This document shows, in pieces, positions 38,558 through 50,900 of a stretch of DNA of 64,000 bases. This DNA comes from Lates calcarifer. Lineage: Eukaryota; Chordata; Actinopteri; Centropomidae. Each line of letters opens with the position of its first letter. The first letter of the stretch is position 1. The notes under the pieces were generated by a model that made no database searches, was not told the DNA's origin, and saw only the letters and a list, made by a program, of their open reading frames with translations. A program made the translations under genes and the position numbers. The stretch spans positions 8,092,053 through 8,156,052 of the forward strand of contig NC_066844.1 in the NCBI RefSeq assembly GCF_001640805.2, written 5' to 3'.

Positions 38558-39064
38558 GTACTTAAGTACAGTACTTGAGTAAATGTACTGAGTTACTTTT
38601 CACCACTGCATGGTGGAAAGTAAGACAGGGAAGAGGAATGCATAGATTAAAAATATCTGATTATGCTGCATTGATTTTGATCGTAAAACAGTGGAGTACA
38701 AAATGCATCTCAAACTGTTAGCTGACCTGCGCTTATTTATGAATACAAATGGACCTCATTGGGCACCATTTTTCCCTTCCTCAAGCTGTTTTTTTTCCCA
38801 CACAATAAGACACAAACAGCCAGTTTCATTTTCAGAACTGTTTGTTCATCCTTCAGACCACATGAATTTGAACCTATGGAGTAATGGCTACCTGCAGTGA
38901 AAATAGAGAAAGCTTTAACTGCACTGTAAAAAAAAAATCAGAATATTAATTTCTTTCACTTTTTCCCCCCACTGTTCCTAGGGGTACCGTTTTATTCACA
39001 GGATAAAGACACCTTGTGCCCTGTCTGCGTAACAGGAAATGACTTCACACAGTAAGGTAGGGGC

Positions 39065-39070
39065 TTTATT
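39065..39070 (-). terminator. poly(A) signal AATAAA (candidate for vapb)
   Basis: TTTATT on the plus strand. Other minus-strand hexamers lie at 39609-39614 and 39865-39870; sequence alone does not decide between them. Confidence 0.25.
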
Positions 39071-39951
39071 CATTTAATTTATTAAGATGCTACATAGTCC
39101 AACCAGGTTGGGTTGTTTTTATACACCAGAGAGACTACTTGACTAGGAATATTAATCATCTTCTCAGATAGACTTATTTATTTATTTATATACATACAAA
39201 ACAGTTTCCCGACTGCTTATATTGATCACGGTGATGGTCAGAGACTCCAGGACAGATCAGTGTAGTGTGTTTTACAACTTGGGCCTGGATCCATTAGTAT
39301 TTACATAGAATTATTTTTGTTTGTTTCATCCTGCTTTGAGTACCGACATTGCCAAGGTTTACTGCATCAGTTAATTAATGTTAACAGCATAATCTGGTAC
39401 TTGGCAAAGTATTTTTCCTTTTGCAAAATGTTCTGATACTCCAACCAGGATTCACTGAACAAGAAGAATTTTCTGTAAGTACTATGTGACCCAGGCCTGA
39501 AAACCCAAGATGGGACTGTAGCTCAGGTCCGCTCTGCCCTCCCTCTAAGCAGCAAGTCATCCTCAACCCAACAGCTTTACAGAGATACAGTAGAAACACA
39601 CACTCATGTTTATTTTAATCTCTTACCCGCCAGCCAAACTTATCATCTTCCACTCTGCTTAACATGAAAAGATGGTGGATTTTTGTATTTTTCTTTTTCT
39701 AGCAAAGCGGAAAACACTCCTGCTTACTAATCTTATGAGGATAAAAATGTAACCAATTGCTCTTTTTCCCCTCAAATGATGTAAAGTAGAATGAATGACA
39801 CTCTCCACTGCTTTTTCCCCCTAAATATGCAAATTTGGAGATGAAGCAATTTGTTTTTCTTTTGTTTATTTTTGACACAAAAATAACCATTGGCTCTGGA
39901 ACAGTACAATGTCATCATGTGGTCCCCTCAAGGCTATAGCTAGGCTGTATG

Positions 39952-40006
39952 TTTTTTTTTTTTTTTTTCCCCCCCTCTTTTTTTTGATTTAAAAAAAAAA
40001 AAAAAA
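39952..40006. repeat. Paired T and A homopolymers
   Basis: T17, C-rich spacer, T8, then A16: a short T...A inverted homopolymer pair in the putative vapb 3' UTR. Confidence 0.85.
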
Positions 40007-40494
40007 GGTTGTATGCTGCAGGAAGATCAAAGGAGAAACACTCTTAACCTTAGTGCATTAAAATTGAACACAACTTCAAATGCAGTGAGGATATAACGTT
40101 AATAAGCATTGGATAAATGCTGAACAAACACCAAAAACTGAACAAAGGCCTGAAGTGGAGTGAAAGAAAAACAGAAAAAAGAACCAGCAATAATGACCAG
40201 ACCAGCAGTGGAGAACTGCAGCAGCTAGCTTAAAACACTCAGCTGATCTCTGACATACATTTGCCCAAATAAAACAGAATGTCAACAAATGTATGGCTCA
40301 GTAAGAAAATATGGAGAAAACAGAAAAAAAAAGAGCTGAAAAAGACCAAGGTCCCTTTGCTAGGACACAGTAACAAGACCTTGGTGATGTTGTCAGGAAA
40401 ACACAAAACCATTCGCCTCTATATGCACCTTCTGTCCATTTGTGGTTTCTTACTATACATATGCATGCTTTCTGTGTTGTTTGTGTGCGTGCGT

Positions 40495-40497
<3 letters not shown>

Positions 40498-40584
<87 letters not shown>
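40498..40584. repeat. (TA)n tract with TACA interruptions
   Basis: Alternating TA for 34 bp, a TACATACA-like middle, then TA again for about 28 bp. Confidence 0.95.
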
Positions 40585-40588
<4 letters not shown>

Positions 40589-41258
40589 TTATTTTAATGT
40601 ACTGTATATATACCTCCTTCTTGGCCTGAGAATAACTTGCCCAAACAGGTCACAAGGCAAGGCTTTCATCTGAAGAACATTTATAGAAATGATCTAATCC
40701 TACAAATCTCATTTCAGGTAGCTGCAAATATTCTTAAATGCTTCAACCCTAACAACAACAACAACAACCAAAGGAGGAAAAAAAAAATTCACTTAAAATC
40801 ATAAAAATGCAACAAAACAGAAAAGAGAGAGAAAAGAAAATCAGAAAATGTAGTTGTGCAAACCTACAGCCAAATGACATTATTATTATCACCATTATAA
40901 AAGCAATTAAATTAGATTCAAAAGTCCAGATGCAACACTCTGTGTGAACGCATGCAATCATCAAACATCCCCCTCTGACAACTGGGGATGTGGTGAATAC
41001 CGAGTGATGGGTGACAGGAGTAAGGTAGACTGAAAATAAAAAGGACACAAGGAAAGAAAATACCTACGGTATAGTGTTTCATAAGCTGATCAAGGTTGTT
41101 CAATCAGAGACAAGCAGATTTTACAAAGCCTCTGATTGGAGGAGTCAGTTTGATAGCCCTGTGTGAAACCCCGACTGTGTGGATCATCTCTCTGGTTAAA
41201 TCCCTTTTTTAAAGGGGGTTTAGCTGGAAGGAACACCTGGATATACTGTACAGTGTGT

Positions 41259-41281
41259 TTGCGTGTGTGTGTGTGTGTGTG
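41259..41281. repeat. (GT)n microsatellite
   Basis: About nine to ten GT units after TTTGC. Confidence 0.9.
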
Positions 41282-41811
41282 GTGGGGGGTTACGTTTACA
41301 TATACATAGGCTCTGGCCTCCGTCATTTAGTAAAAAGAAACAACAATGCACTAAAATGACATTCGCACAATTGCAAACTGACTCACTCTCACCAACACTA
41401 CCTCGCCAGTGTTAGAAAATCCATTGGTCTGAATCACTAGCATTAACTCATATTTCCATTACCCCCGACCGATCTCCCCACCCCCCACCCCCACGGAACC
41501 AGTCATCTGTATACATGAAACTTTGGGAAGAGGGCCAGACTGATTATGTGATGATTACGTAGAGGCAAGACCTGTAACAGTAGGTTTGTTCATAAGATGA
41601 TTTCACTTCTTTTTTTTTCTCATACATTACCGTTGAATTTTTTTGTTTGTTTTTTTACATAAATTAGACTGAATCAAAATTTGTACCACCCCCACCCCAC
41701 CACCCAGCGGATATGGCATTTTTTTTTCCTGATCCAAAAATCCCAGATCCCGTGTTTTTGTTTTCATCCCCCGAAAGCATGCTGCGGCCAACCAAAGAGC
41801 TGCTCTGCGCT

Positions 41812-41967
41812 CTACAAGACCAACTTGCCCACTATGACGCCCACCACAAAGAAAAGCATGATGAGGGCCACCGTGCGGGCGCTCAACCCTTCCTCCTTCT
41901 TCATGCCAACGGAGGTGTGCTGAGAAGACATCACATTGCTCTTCCTCATCCGCAGGCCGTCGTCCTC
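41812..41967 (-). CDS. vapb: vapb coding exon 6 (tail anchor, terminal)
   Basis: Acceptor CTGCGTTTCAG ends at 41968; TAG stop at 41814-41812. Encodes residues 193-243: EDDGLRMRK, a variable spacer, KKEEGLSAR, then the C-terminal transmembrane anchor. Small residues (G235, G239) form a GxxxG-like face in the anchor, as in other VAPs, where it supports dimer formation. Confidence 0.97.
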   Translation of the reverse strand, partial: EDDGLRMRKSNVMSSQHTSVGMKKEEGLSARTVALIMLFFVVGVIVGKLVL

Positions 41968-44900
41968 CTGAAACGCAGGGTTGGAGGGCAGGAGGAAATA
42001 ATTGAGAAATGATGAAAGAGAGAAAGTGTGTGGGAAGAGGAAGAGGGGTGGAGGTGGGATAGTGAAACCAAAAAAAAAAAAAAAAGGCAATGCAGAGATG
42101 GAGAAGAAAGAAGACAACAAGGGGAGAAGAGATGATGAGTTTGTCAATCAGTCAACAAGGCAGTATTTATTTATTAGCTCAAAGAAATAGGATCTGGTTA
42201 AATCTTCATCTGACCAAATCCCCAGAGGACCGCAGAAGGCGCCAGGCTTTAACACACTTCATTTCCCAGCAGCGGGTGGGTGGGGGGCAGCTCTCTGTTA
42301 GTTTAATCTAAGCCGCAGGAACAGCCAACAGTCGTTCTGCCTCTGGCAATAACTTAAAGGGGAGGAGGTGGTGGTGGTGTTGTTTGAAGGGAGGACAACT
42401 CTTTCTTGGGCTGTCTGCGGTGTGTGTGAGCATGTGCGCGTGTGTGTATATGTGTGCGACGTGACAGATTTCCAACCAAGCCTATAACAAAACCCAATTT
42501 CAAACCTTACTTCATTGATCGTTATGATTGATGGCACGCTCGTTGATTTGCACAATTGCCTTACGAGCGTTGAACCCTGAGGTCTGCCGCTGATTATAGA
42601 TACGAGCAGTTTCACTTAGTGCAAACCTCAGTCTTGAGTGACTGTCTCTGTTCAAAGAAATACAACACAGGGTGGAGAACCACTGCAGAGCCATTTGGAA
42701 GATCAACTCTGTGTGACTCAAATTTCCACTTAATTTGCTTATCTTGATTGTGAACATCAATCAACACAAAAACATTATCAAGAAACGCAAATGTGACTCC
42801 GGACGTTCAGTGATGTCATCTGCTAATTTTAATGATTGAGATGAAGGGAGTTTTTTTTCCCTTCATTCATTCAGCAGAGTAACACTTCCCCTATGTCTTT
42901 GATTTAATCCTCAAGCTACATTGTTGTTTGAACTAAACCATATGTTACAAGAGTCAACGTACAGAACATATTAGAGGGGTCAATGAGTTGATTAGTTGCC
43001 TGTAGAGCAGCAATGACATTAGAAAATTAATCTTCAAATATTTTTGATCTTGAACATATTGATCATTTTTTCAAGTAAAATGCCAATAATTGGTTCCAAT
43101 TTGTTTAAAATGATAATTTGCCACTTTTATTTTTGATTGAGTTAATCAATTTATTTAAATTAATTTCTTCAATCAATCAAGGAAATAGTCAGATTAACTG
43201 AAAATTAATTGGCAACAATTCTGATAATTTAATCATTTAAAATGTAATTTTTTTTGCTTTTTTTGGCATAAAACAGAGAATATAAGGCCTGAAGTACTAT
43301 CTTCTGTGTAGATAACACTTTGGAGCCATACCCAACATCTGAACCAATTCTGTGTCAATAGCAGTGATATGGGGATCCTCAAACGCTTTACACAATCAGA
43401 ATCAGGAGACTCAGAACTTTCAAACAATGTAATTTGTCGAGGTTGTGTGAAGACTGATTTCAGCACAGGACCAAAACACATACTGCCAAGGACAAAGGAT
43501 CCAGTGGGTGGGATATGTCAGCTTGGATTCCTGGGAAATTATAATAAGCATTTGCACTAGTTTCTGATGCTTTATAGATCAAATAATCAGCATACTGATC
43601 AATAATGAAGACAACTGTAGTTATAGTACATGTTGGCTGAACATTTGACCTTCATACAGTAACTTTTATCCAGTATTCTCATATCCACACATGCATGGGA
43701 AATGAGCTACCATCGGAGCAGTCCGGATTTCAGTGTCAGGTCCCAGGACACTTGAACTTGGGATCAAACCACCAAACCTGTGATTAGTGGGCGACGAGGC
43801 CTCTAATCACAGGTCACAGATTTAATGAGTGCGGTGACTGTTTAAACTGTCATCTAACACTGATAACAAGATGTGTCAGGATCTGTCTGATTCAGCTGAG
43901 CAGGTGATTAATTGATGACAGCTTAGGGTTTGCTTTGTAGTGATTAATTTATAAGAGCAGCAAAAGAAGAAGTTGGTTTGATAATCAGGACCAACAGACT
44001 TAAGGACTCCTTTGTCCATCATGCCATCATGCTCTACAACTCCTCACTCCTGGGGGGAGGAGGAGATAGGGTAGAGGACAGAAGGGAAGGAGTGGTAGCC
44101 ACTTAATGCAGTAACCCACCCGGACACTCAAAAACCTCATCCACCGCCAGCCATATACAGTTCAGTATATTCAGTATATTTATCTTAATTCATTCTTATT
44201 CTATTCTATTTATATTTTGTGTTGTTTGCAAACTGTCCTGTGTGCTCTGTTGTATGCTGGAACTATTCTGAGATCATCATAGTCTATCTAGTTAGTCTAG
44301 TTGCTGACACATGTTTTTTTTTTTTTTAATCTAATAGAGTCTGCATCCATTTGAAGTTAGTTTGAGGTATATCAGTTTGAGGTTATTATATCAGTTCCAC
44401 CAAACAAATTTGTTGGGGAAACCTTGCATATCCTTTCTCATCTCTGTACCTGTGTCTGTATAGAGCCACGGAAATGGAAAATAAAGCAAAATGATTAATA
44501 GAAACCTTAACTCCCTCTGGTCCTTGGGCATCCCACTCACCCTGATCTGTTTGTTTTCTTCCCGTAGCCTCTGAGCCTCCATCTGCAGCCTCTTACACTC
44601 CTCCATGATCTTCTTCACCTCCCCATCATCGAGGGTGGAGCTCAGTGACTTCACAGGCAGCGCAGAGGACTCTGACTTCAGCAAGCTGGACGACATCATC
44701 TTGTTGGACTCCATGTCATGCTGTAAGTGGGTTAGAGGGGGGGACGAGTTATAATGCAATATGTATACTGTTGTTGCTGAAATGTTTCTATGGCAACTTT
44801 TGAGCAATGGCTTGGCTGGCACACGGGTGCAGTTTACATTTGCAGACTTGGCAGGCTTTAATGTGTAGTATGTATGGAAAGCAGAGGCCTGCAGGAGCCT

Positions 44901-47900
44901 CAACTCGAGCGTTCCTTGTTTACCGACAGCGTCTGTGGTGTGATGAGATTGATCCAAACTTGCAAAGTGAAGCGATGAGGTTCCTTGATGATTAAACATA
45001 ATATTTTTCTCCAGAAATGTGTGACTTTAATAACAGAGTGTATGAGTTTTTAATCTCGGAAATTTACAGCTTTAATCTCGGAAATTAAGATTTTTTTCTC
45101 AAAATATTACCCCCTTCCCCAGGCTCTGTAACTTGGCCCTAATGGCCCTAATACAGCGTTGTACGTTTGTGCCAAAACATCAGCTTATGGAGTCAAGTCT
45201 GTACTGCATAACCATCTCTTGCATGTTCAATGCTCCCATCTCTATGTTTACAAAAGAGGTCACCCAGGGGTGCCTTTCATAAGTGGATCAAGCTGGTTTC
45301 TATCAGCTTTATATCTGTCTAACGGACTCTGTGGAGCACAGTGCTGACTGGGAGCCATGTGTATGTATCGCACAGCTCATAATGAATTGAAAACAACTAC
45401 CGCAGGTCCTTTCCCCTTCTGGTGTTCGTGAAACCGGTGTACTCAGCTCATATCGTGATGAGATAATGTCTCTACAGTCATGTGGGGTCTGAGAGGAATC
45501 TCAACAATAACAAACTGCGTGTGAGAGTGAACAAAGTGGCCCTCTGAAGGGTTGCTGATGCCTGAGAGTGTGGGTGAGGCAAGAAGAGAGAGGTGGAGGT
45601 GGAGGAAAGTGGGACAAGATGGAGAAAGAGGGAGAGAACAATGCCAGAAAAATAGACAAAGACAGCATAGATGGAAAGATTAAGAATGAGTAAATACAAA
45701 AAGAAGACGAGAGATGGAACAGATGAAACGGAGACAGAGAAAGGGAAGGCGGATACTGCAGACTATTAAAAAGGTGGGGTGCTGGAAAACAACCATAAAT
45801 AATGTCACCCCCTCCTTCGGACAAATATTAACAAATGTTGCACTGAACAGAAAGATAGGCTGAGTGAGTTCAACAAGCTGAAACTTAAGAAAACACATGC
45901 AAATGGACAACAAACAACCCAAAAAGATCTGGAAACTGAAATTTGCTTGTGTTTAGTCTATTTGCATGTGTTTTCTTAAGTTCCAGTGTATTGAGTTTCC
46001 ACAGCCAACTGTAGAAAGAAGGCATAGAGGGCATCTTTCTGTTACATTTGATGAAAACAAGCAGCATGATAAATAAAGAATGACACAACTGACCATTAAA
46101 CATACAGTGCATTGTGGCATCCTGCTAAGGCCAATTAGTGTGATTTTTTTATTTTCAATATTCTGGAAGGAAACAACGAGATGTTTCGCTCCCTTTAGTC
46201 TCTTTGATATCCAAAATGTACTGACAACAAAAACCAACACGGTGAGACAAATACAGCAAGAGAGCAATTACCGTTTTTTCGTTCTCCACTGGCATCTCAA
46301 AAACACACCTCAGCTTAGAGTCCATCAGCTCCTCTGGCTTCGCCTCCTTCCACTGGAGAGACACAGAACCAAAAATAAAGAATGGTTATGTTTAAGCAAG
46401 GCAAAAAGTGAACAAAAAAAATATTAAAACCAAATTATAGTAACAGCAACTTTTATGAATCTATCATTGAAACAGGCTTCTGTATTTATTACTTAATTGA
46501 ATGTAAGACCTTTTAATACCACTTAACAGGCAATTGCATACTGTCATACCTATCAAAGAATGAAAGATATCAGTGAAAAAGTAGGCCTGATATGACCTAG
46601 AATTATTTACCAAGTGCACAAATTTATTGACATTTCTATCACATTTTTTATGTATGTGCCAGCTTTATAACAATAATTCCTGATGATAAGAAAACATTTC
46701 TTAAATCATTTTCCAGAATATATTAGATTGTTCAAGGGATCAAAAGTAAAGTTGGCTAGTTTCCTGTTGTCCAAACTGGGTGGCAAAAGCTTAATGTTTA
46801 GAAAAATCCTTTCTAGGCTTGTAATCCCAAGGTTGCCTTTGAATCCCATATAAAATGGAAATTTCAACAGAGGAAAAGTGATAAAATTAAGCTCTCTTGG
46901 AATTAGGCACAAAACATACGCCACAACTGCAAAATGCTGCTTAAATACTTGCCATTACTACTCATTCAGGCAGTGGCTGTAGCTGCGACCGTGCTCCTAG
47001 TCAACTTGCATTTTTAAGATTTCCGTCAACAGCTGGACTGTTATCAGGGAGATCTGCTCTGTTCATTGTTCCCTGACTCCACATCTCGTGTAAAACAACA
47101 AAGGACAGAGATTAACCACCAGGAGGACTGCAGTCTCTCTCTGTTGTGCTCCTCTTACAACCCAACTTCAAAAATCTGCTTTCAAGTCTAACCTCTGTTA
47201 CAATCACAGGCCTGCACAACTCCCCACTGGGGTTCAGGCTGTGCCTCAGTACAGTGTCTTTGTAGCTGTGTGGTGTCACAATATCACAGCAAATTCTCAA
47301 GACAATTGTTAGCATGTTAGTGACGATTTACTGTATGTTGGCCAGTGACTGCAAAAAGTGAGACCACACACGCTGTTAGAACTAAGCCATGTTTGTTTTG
47401 ATTTTATTGCCGTGTGTCAGCACTGCGACCCAGACTCATTCAGGCTGGGAGATACACCTCAACTGCCTCTTTCTCCACAGTTAAATTCAGTGAATGAATT
47501 TCTTGTCCTGTTAAGGACAAAATAGTCTCCCATAGCCAGACCCACCTCCTCAGTTCTGTGTCAGTTCTGGAGAATAGTCTGGCTGCACCCATTACCATTC
47601 TGCTAAAGGAAAAAAAAACACTCTGACTTGTCTGTATTTCTTTAAGTCGATCACAATCATCTTGGGGAGCACTACACCCAGGATGCAGCAATAGTACTCC
47701 TGAAAAATAGTGTCGCTGTGCTATCAGTTAAAATGGCAAATTGCAAGCAAAAGAAAACACCACATAAAACAGTAAAGATGTATGTCGATTGTGTGATACG
47801 ACTTTTACAGATAAGAAAAGACTTGCCATTTTCAGTGTGTAGGTCACTAGCTCAGAAATTGTTGTTGTTATTTGCAGGAACAGAGGGGATTTTGAAAACG

Positions 47901-50900
47901 GTGACATGCAGACAGCGGAAGGGGAGAAGAATGGAGCTCGAAATACAGGGCCAGTGGCAGGCTTTCACCCACAGTCTACATCCGGTGAGTCAGACTAAAG
48001 GCAAAGTTGATAACAGTATCTGTCTGTACGAGAGACTGTGTGCAAGTGCATTTTGGATTTAAAACATCTGCAAACACTGGCACAGATAAATACACAGTGA
48101 CCAGAGTTTCTGCAGTGTTCACTAACTTAGGTTTAGGACTTTTTAAGGGCATGTTAACACCACATAGAATTCAACTTAATACCTTTTTCAGGGTCATACC
48201 AATCAAAAAATGACAGAAAACCAGTGGGGACGATAAAGCCTACAATTACTTAGTGCTTTCATGTTGTATATAACAATAACTCTTATAACTGATCAATTAA
48301 TGAGACCTGGATTCAGATAAGAGGCATGATATTAAATGATATTAAAAACATGAGCCACACTCACCACTCCCTCCATGTCAGTCATGTCAGGAGGTGCTAG
48401 CATGGACTGGACCATGAACTTGTGTTTGCTCTTCTCATTGGGGTCGTAGTCAAAAGGCTGCAGCATAACTGTAAACAAAAAAATGACAGTGTCAGCTCAG
48501 GAAGGAAAACATACTGTGGTGCAGATTATTTATTTGTCTTTAGTTAACAGCTAAAAATTAGGAGTCACATAAAACATGGGGAAGATAAGTGACAAAAGTT
48601 ACACAACAGCACACTGCGTGACCAGGAAGTCCCAACACAGAATTAGCAGAGTCATTTTGTTTTGTAATGACTCCACCTGTTTTATTACTTCCTATCTTAA
48701 GCCTCATCCTCAGGAGGCTCAAGAAAACGTGTCAAAGAGTGTAGTTAGTGTCATCCAAACTGCAGCAGACAGGCAGGAACACAACATGATTTCCAAATAT
48801 GAACACTCACGGAACACAAGAAATTAGGCCTTTGCTTCTTCTTTGTCAGCAACTTTCCATCTCTTTCCCTTCCTCAACTCTTGTGCTCGCTCCTCAGATT
48901 AAATAGGAATTAGTGAGTATCAAATACCCATGTATTTGTCAAACAGTAAACTAGGGCCTCCACGTCCTCAAGAATCTGGGCTTGCCCCTGCTGCTCGGAA
49001 AAAGTGGTGGAGATGATTTATTTCTATGTTCGTGTTACCATGACGGCGAAACACTGACAGATCTACAAATTCCCAAGGGGGTAATCTTGCTAACAGCTTC
49101 CAACCCTGCCTTTTTCTTTCTTAACATTACATATCGCTCTAACAAAAAGCAGGTGTGGAGTTGGAATACTACTTTAAACCATCACCACATCAGTCCCCTC
49201 AGTCCGTGGTGTGTTATTTGATGTCATTCCAATGACTGAGAAAGTATTTTAGAGCTGTAACGATGATTTACAATCACCTTCTTATGTCCGTGTTCAAGTT
49301 TAGTGCAGAGCAGATGAAAATGTCCATTGATGGCTGATCTTTTTAAATGAGGGTGTGATTCAAAGGCATATTTTGACATCAGTACCAGCTATGTCTGCGA
49401 GATGCCTGCGTGACTCTTTGGCTTTCACTCGAAAACAAATGACCTCCTAATTTCAAAGCCTGTGTAGCTATCAGGATGGTTTTCATATATGGCACATGCC
49501 AATTCTCCCTAGAGTGGAAAGCCTCAGAGATGTAGTGCACCATTACAGCAATCAGGGCAGTTCAATATCGCAAACCAGAAACAGACGGCATGAACAGATT
49601 GAGAACGTCCTGTTTCAGTCAGACCCAATTTGCACGGCCATCTACCTTCAGGTCCAAGGGGACAATAATATAGAATGGAGGCAGGAAAGCATGTAAGTTA
49701 TTTGAGCAACATAAAAAAGGGTCCCAAGCCAAAGACTGAAATGGAAAAAACATAGCCACAGAAAGGGGAAAAACTGATTTAAATTGTTTTTGATTTACAG
49801 CCTTTGAACACACCTTTACAAAAAGCTACTTCTGCTAATGGCGCAATTTAGTATTCCTACTTCATGCTGGGCAATCATTTATAAAACTCACAGAGGCTAA
49901 TTGTAGTCAACACGGTCAAGCAGGTAATCGCCTGCCTGCTTGTTGATGATAAATGGAACAGGGTGGGGGTGGTGAGGGAGGCAGGTAAGAAAACTTTCCT
50001 TTCCTTCAACTAATTAACAGTGTCACAAGAGACAAGATGCTCACAACAGAATTACCACTAACTATTTACCTTGAAGTGCTTACAGAGGCTAGGTTTAGGC
50101 CTGCTGTTTTCTTTTTAACTGATTAACTGTTTGGTCTACAAAATATCAGGAAATATTTAAGAATGTCCAGCGCAATTCCCTAGAGCCCAAGGTGATGTCT
50201 ATAAATGTCTTGTTTTAGCCAGCAGATAAAAAAAACAAAACAAAAAAAAAAAAACAAAAAAAAAACCCCAGAGATGTTCCATTTATAATTCTATAAACAG
50301 AGAAAGGCAGCAAATCATCACATTAAAGAAACTAGAACCACTGAAGGCATTTTTGTTGCTTTTAAAATGACTTTAATAGTAAATCACTAAAATAGTTCAG
50401 ATTAAGCTTCTGCCAGTTGACTGACTGATTAATTGATAAATGAAATTTATGTTTTAGTTCCATTCTACAGTTATTGGTCTGACAACTGACAACATTCATG
50501 GGTCAGTTCAGTTCATAAACCATGGTGCCATGTAGGGCTGCAACTTAAAATTCTTTCTGATTTATTGGTCACTTGCTTTGTCTATAAAATATAAAAATAG
50601 CAGCAAATGTCCATCATGCAGCTCCAGTGCCAAGATTTGATATGCCCTCACTGCAGGAAAAATTACCAGTGCCTTTTCTTTCCCACTTTCAAAGTATTAT
50701 GTCATTTAGCTTCAATAAAAGTATAAAACCTGAGACTTCAGCATTTCCCTGACCCATTTTAAGTGAATTCTCAGCATAACAAAACAGGCTGTTTGACAAT
50801 ATACATACAGTATATACAAAGAGGTAAATTCACCACTTGTCAGCCTTACTTCGAACATTATGACACAACATGATATGAAATGAGATATGACTGAGATACA

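Larger units (their letters stand above)
29851..39050. other. Intergenic DNA between convergent genes
   Basis: No coding exon recognised. AT-rich, with repeat relics listed separately, several homopolymers (A13 near 31603, A15 near 34298, A12 near 35238) and a (GAAA)n run at 31090-31110. Open frames reach only about 120 codons and the longest lies in an LTR-like relic. Confidence 0.6.
39060..41811 (-). other. vapb 3' UTR (probable, extent uncertain)
   Basis: Non-coding DNA downstream of the vapb stop on the minus strand. I saw no minus-strand AATAAA before 39870-39865. Further candidates are at 39614-39609 and 39070-39065. The UTR would therefore be about 1.9-2.8 kb long, in keeping with the long 3' UTR of mammalian VAPB as I recall it. 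It holds a (TA)n tract, a (CAA)n run and paired T/A homopolymers. Confidence 0.35.
41968..44540 (-). other. vapb intron 5
   Basis: 2.6 kb. Holds an A15 run (42070-42085), a TG-rich stretch (42419-42456), family B (43004-43215), a tRNA-like SINE relic (43630-43815) and a LINE 3' end (43975-44260). Confidence 0.85.
44721..46271 (-). other. vapb intron 4
   Basis: 1.55 kb. Contains a repeat relic at 45003-45125 with TTTAATCTCGGAAATT twice, a purine-rich plus-strand tract (45570-45760), and a perfect 23-bp inverted repeat at 45882-45982. Confidence 0.85.

Noticed and set aside
40279..40629. Plus-strand open frame of 116 codons ending in Tyr-Ile repeats
   Set aside because: Translation of the (TA)n tract in the putative vapb 3' UTR.
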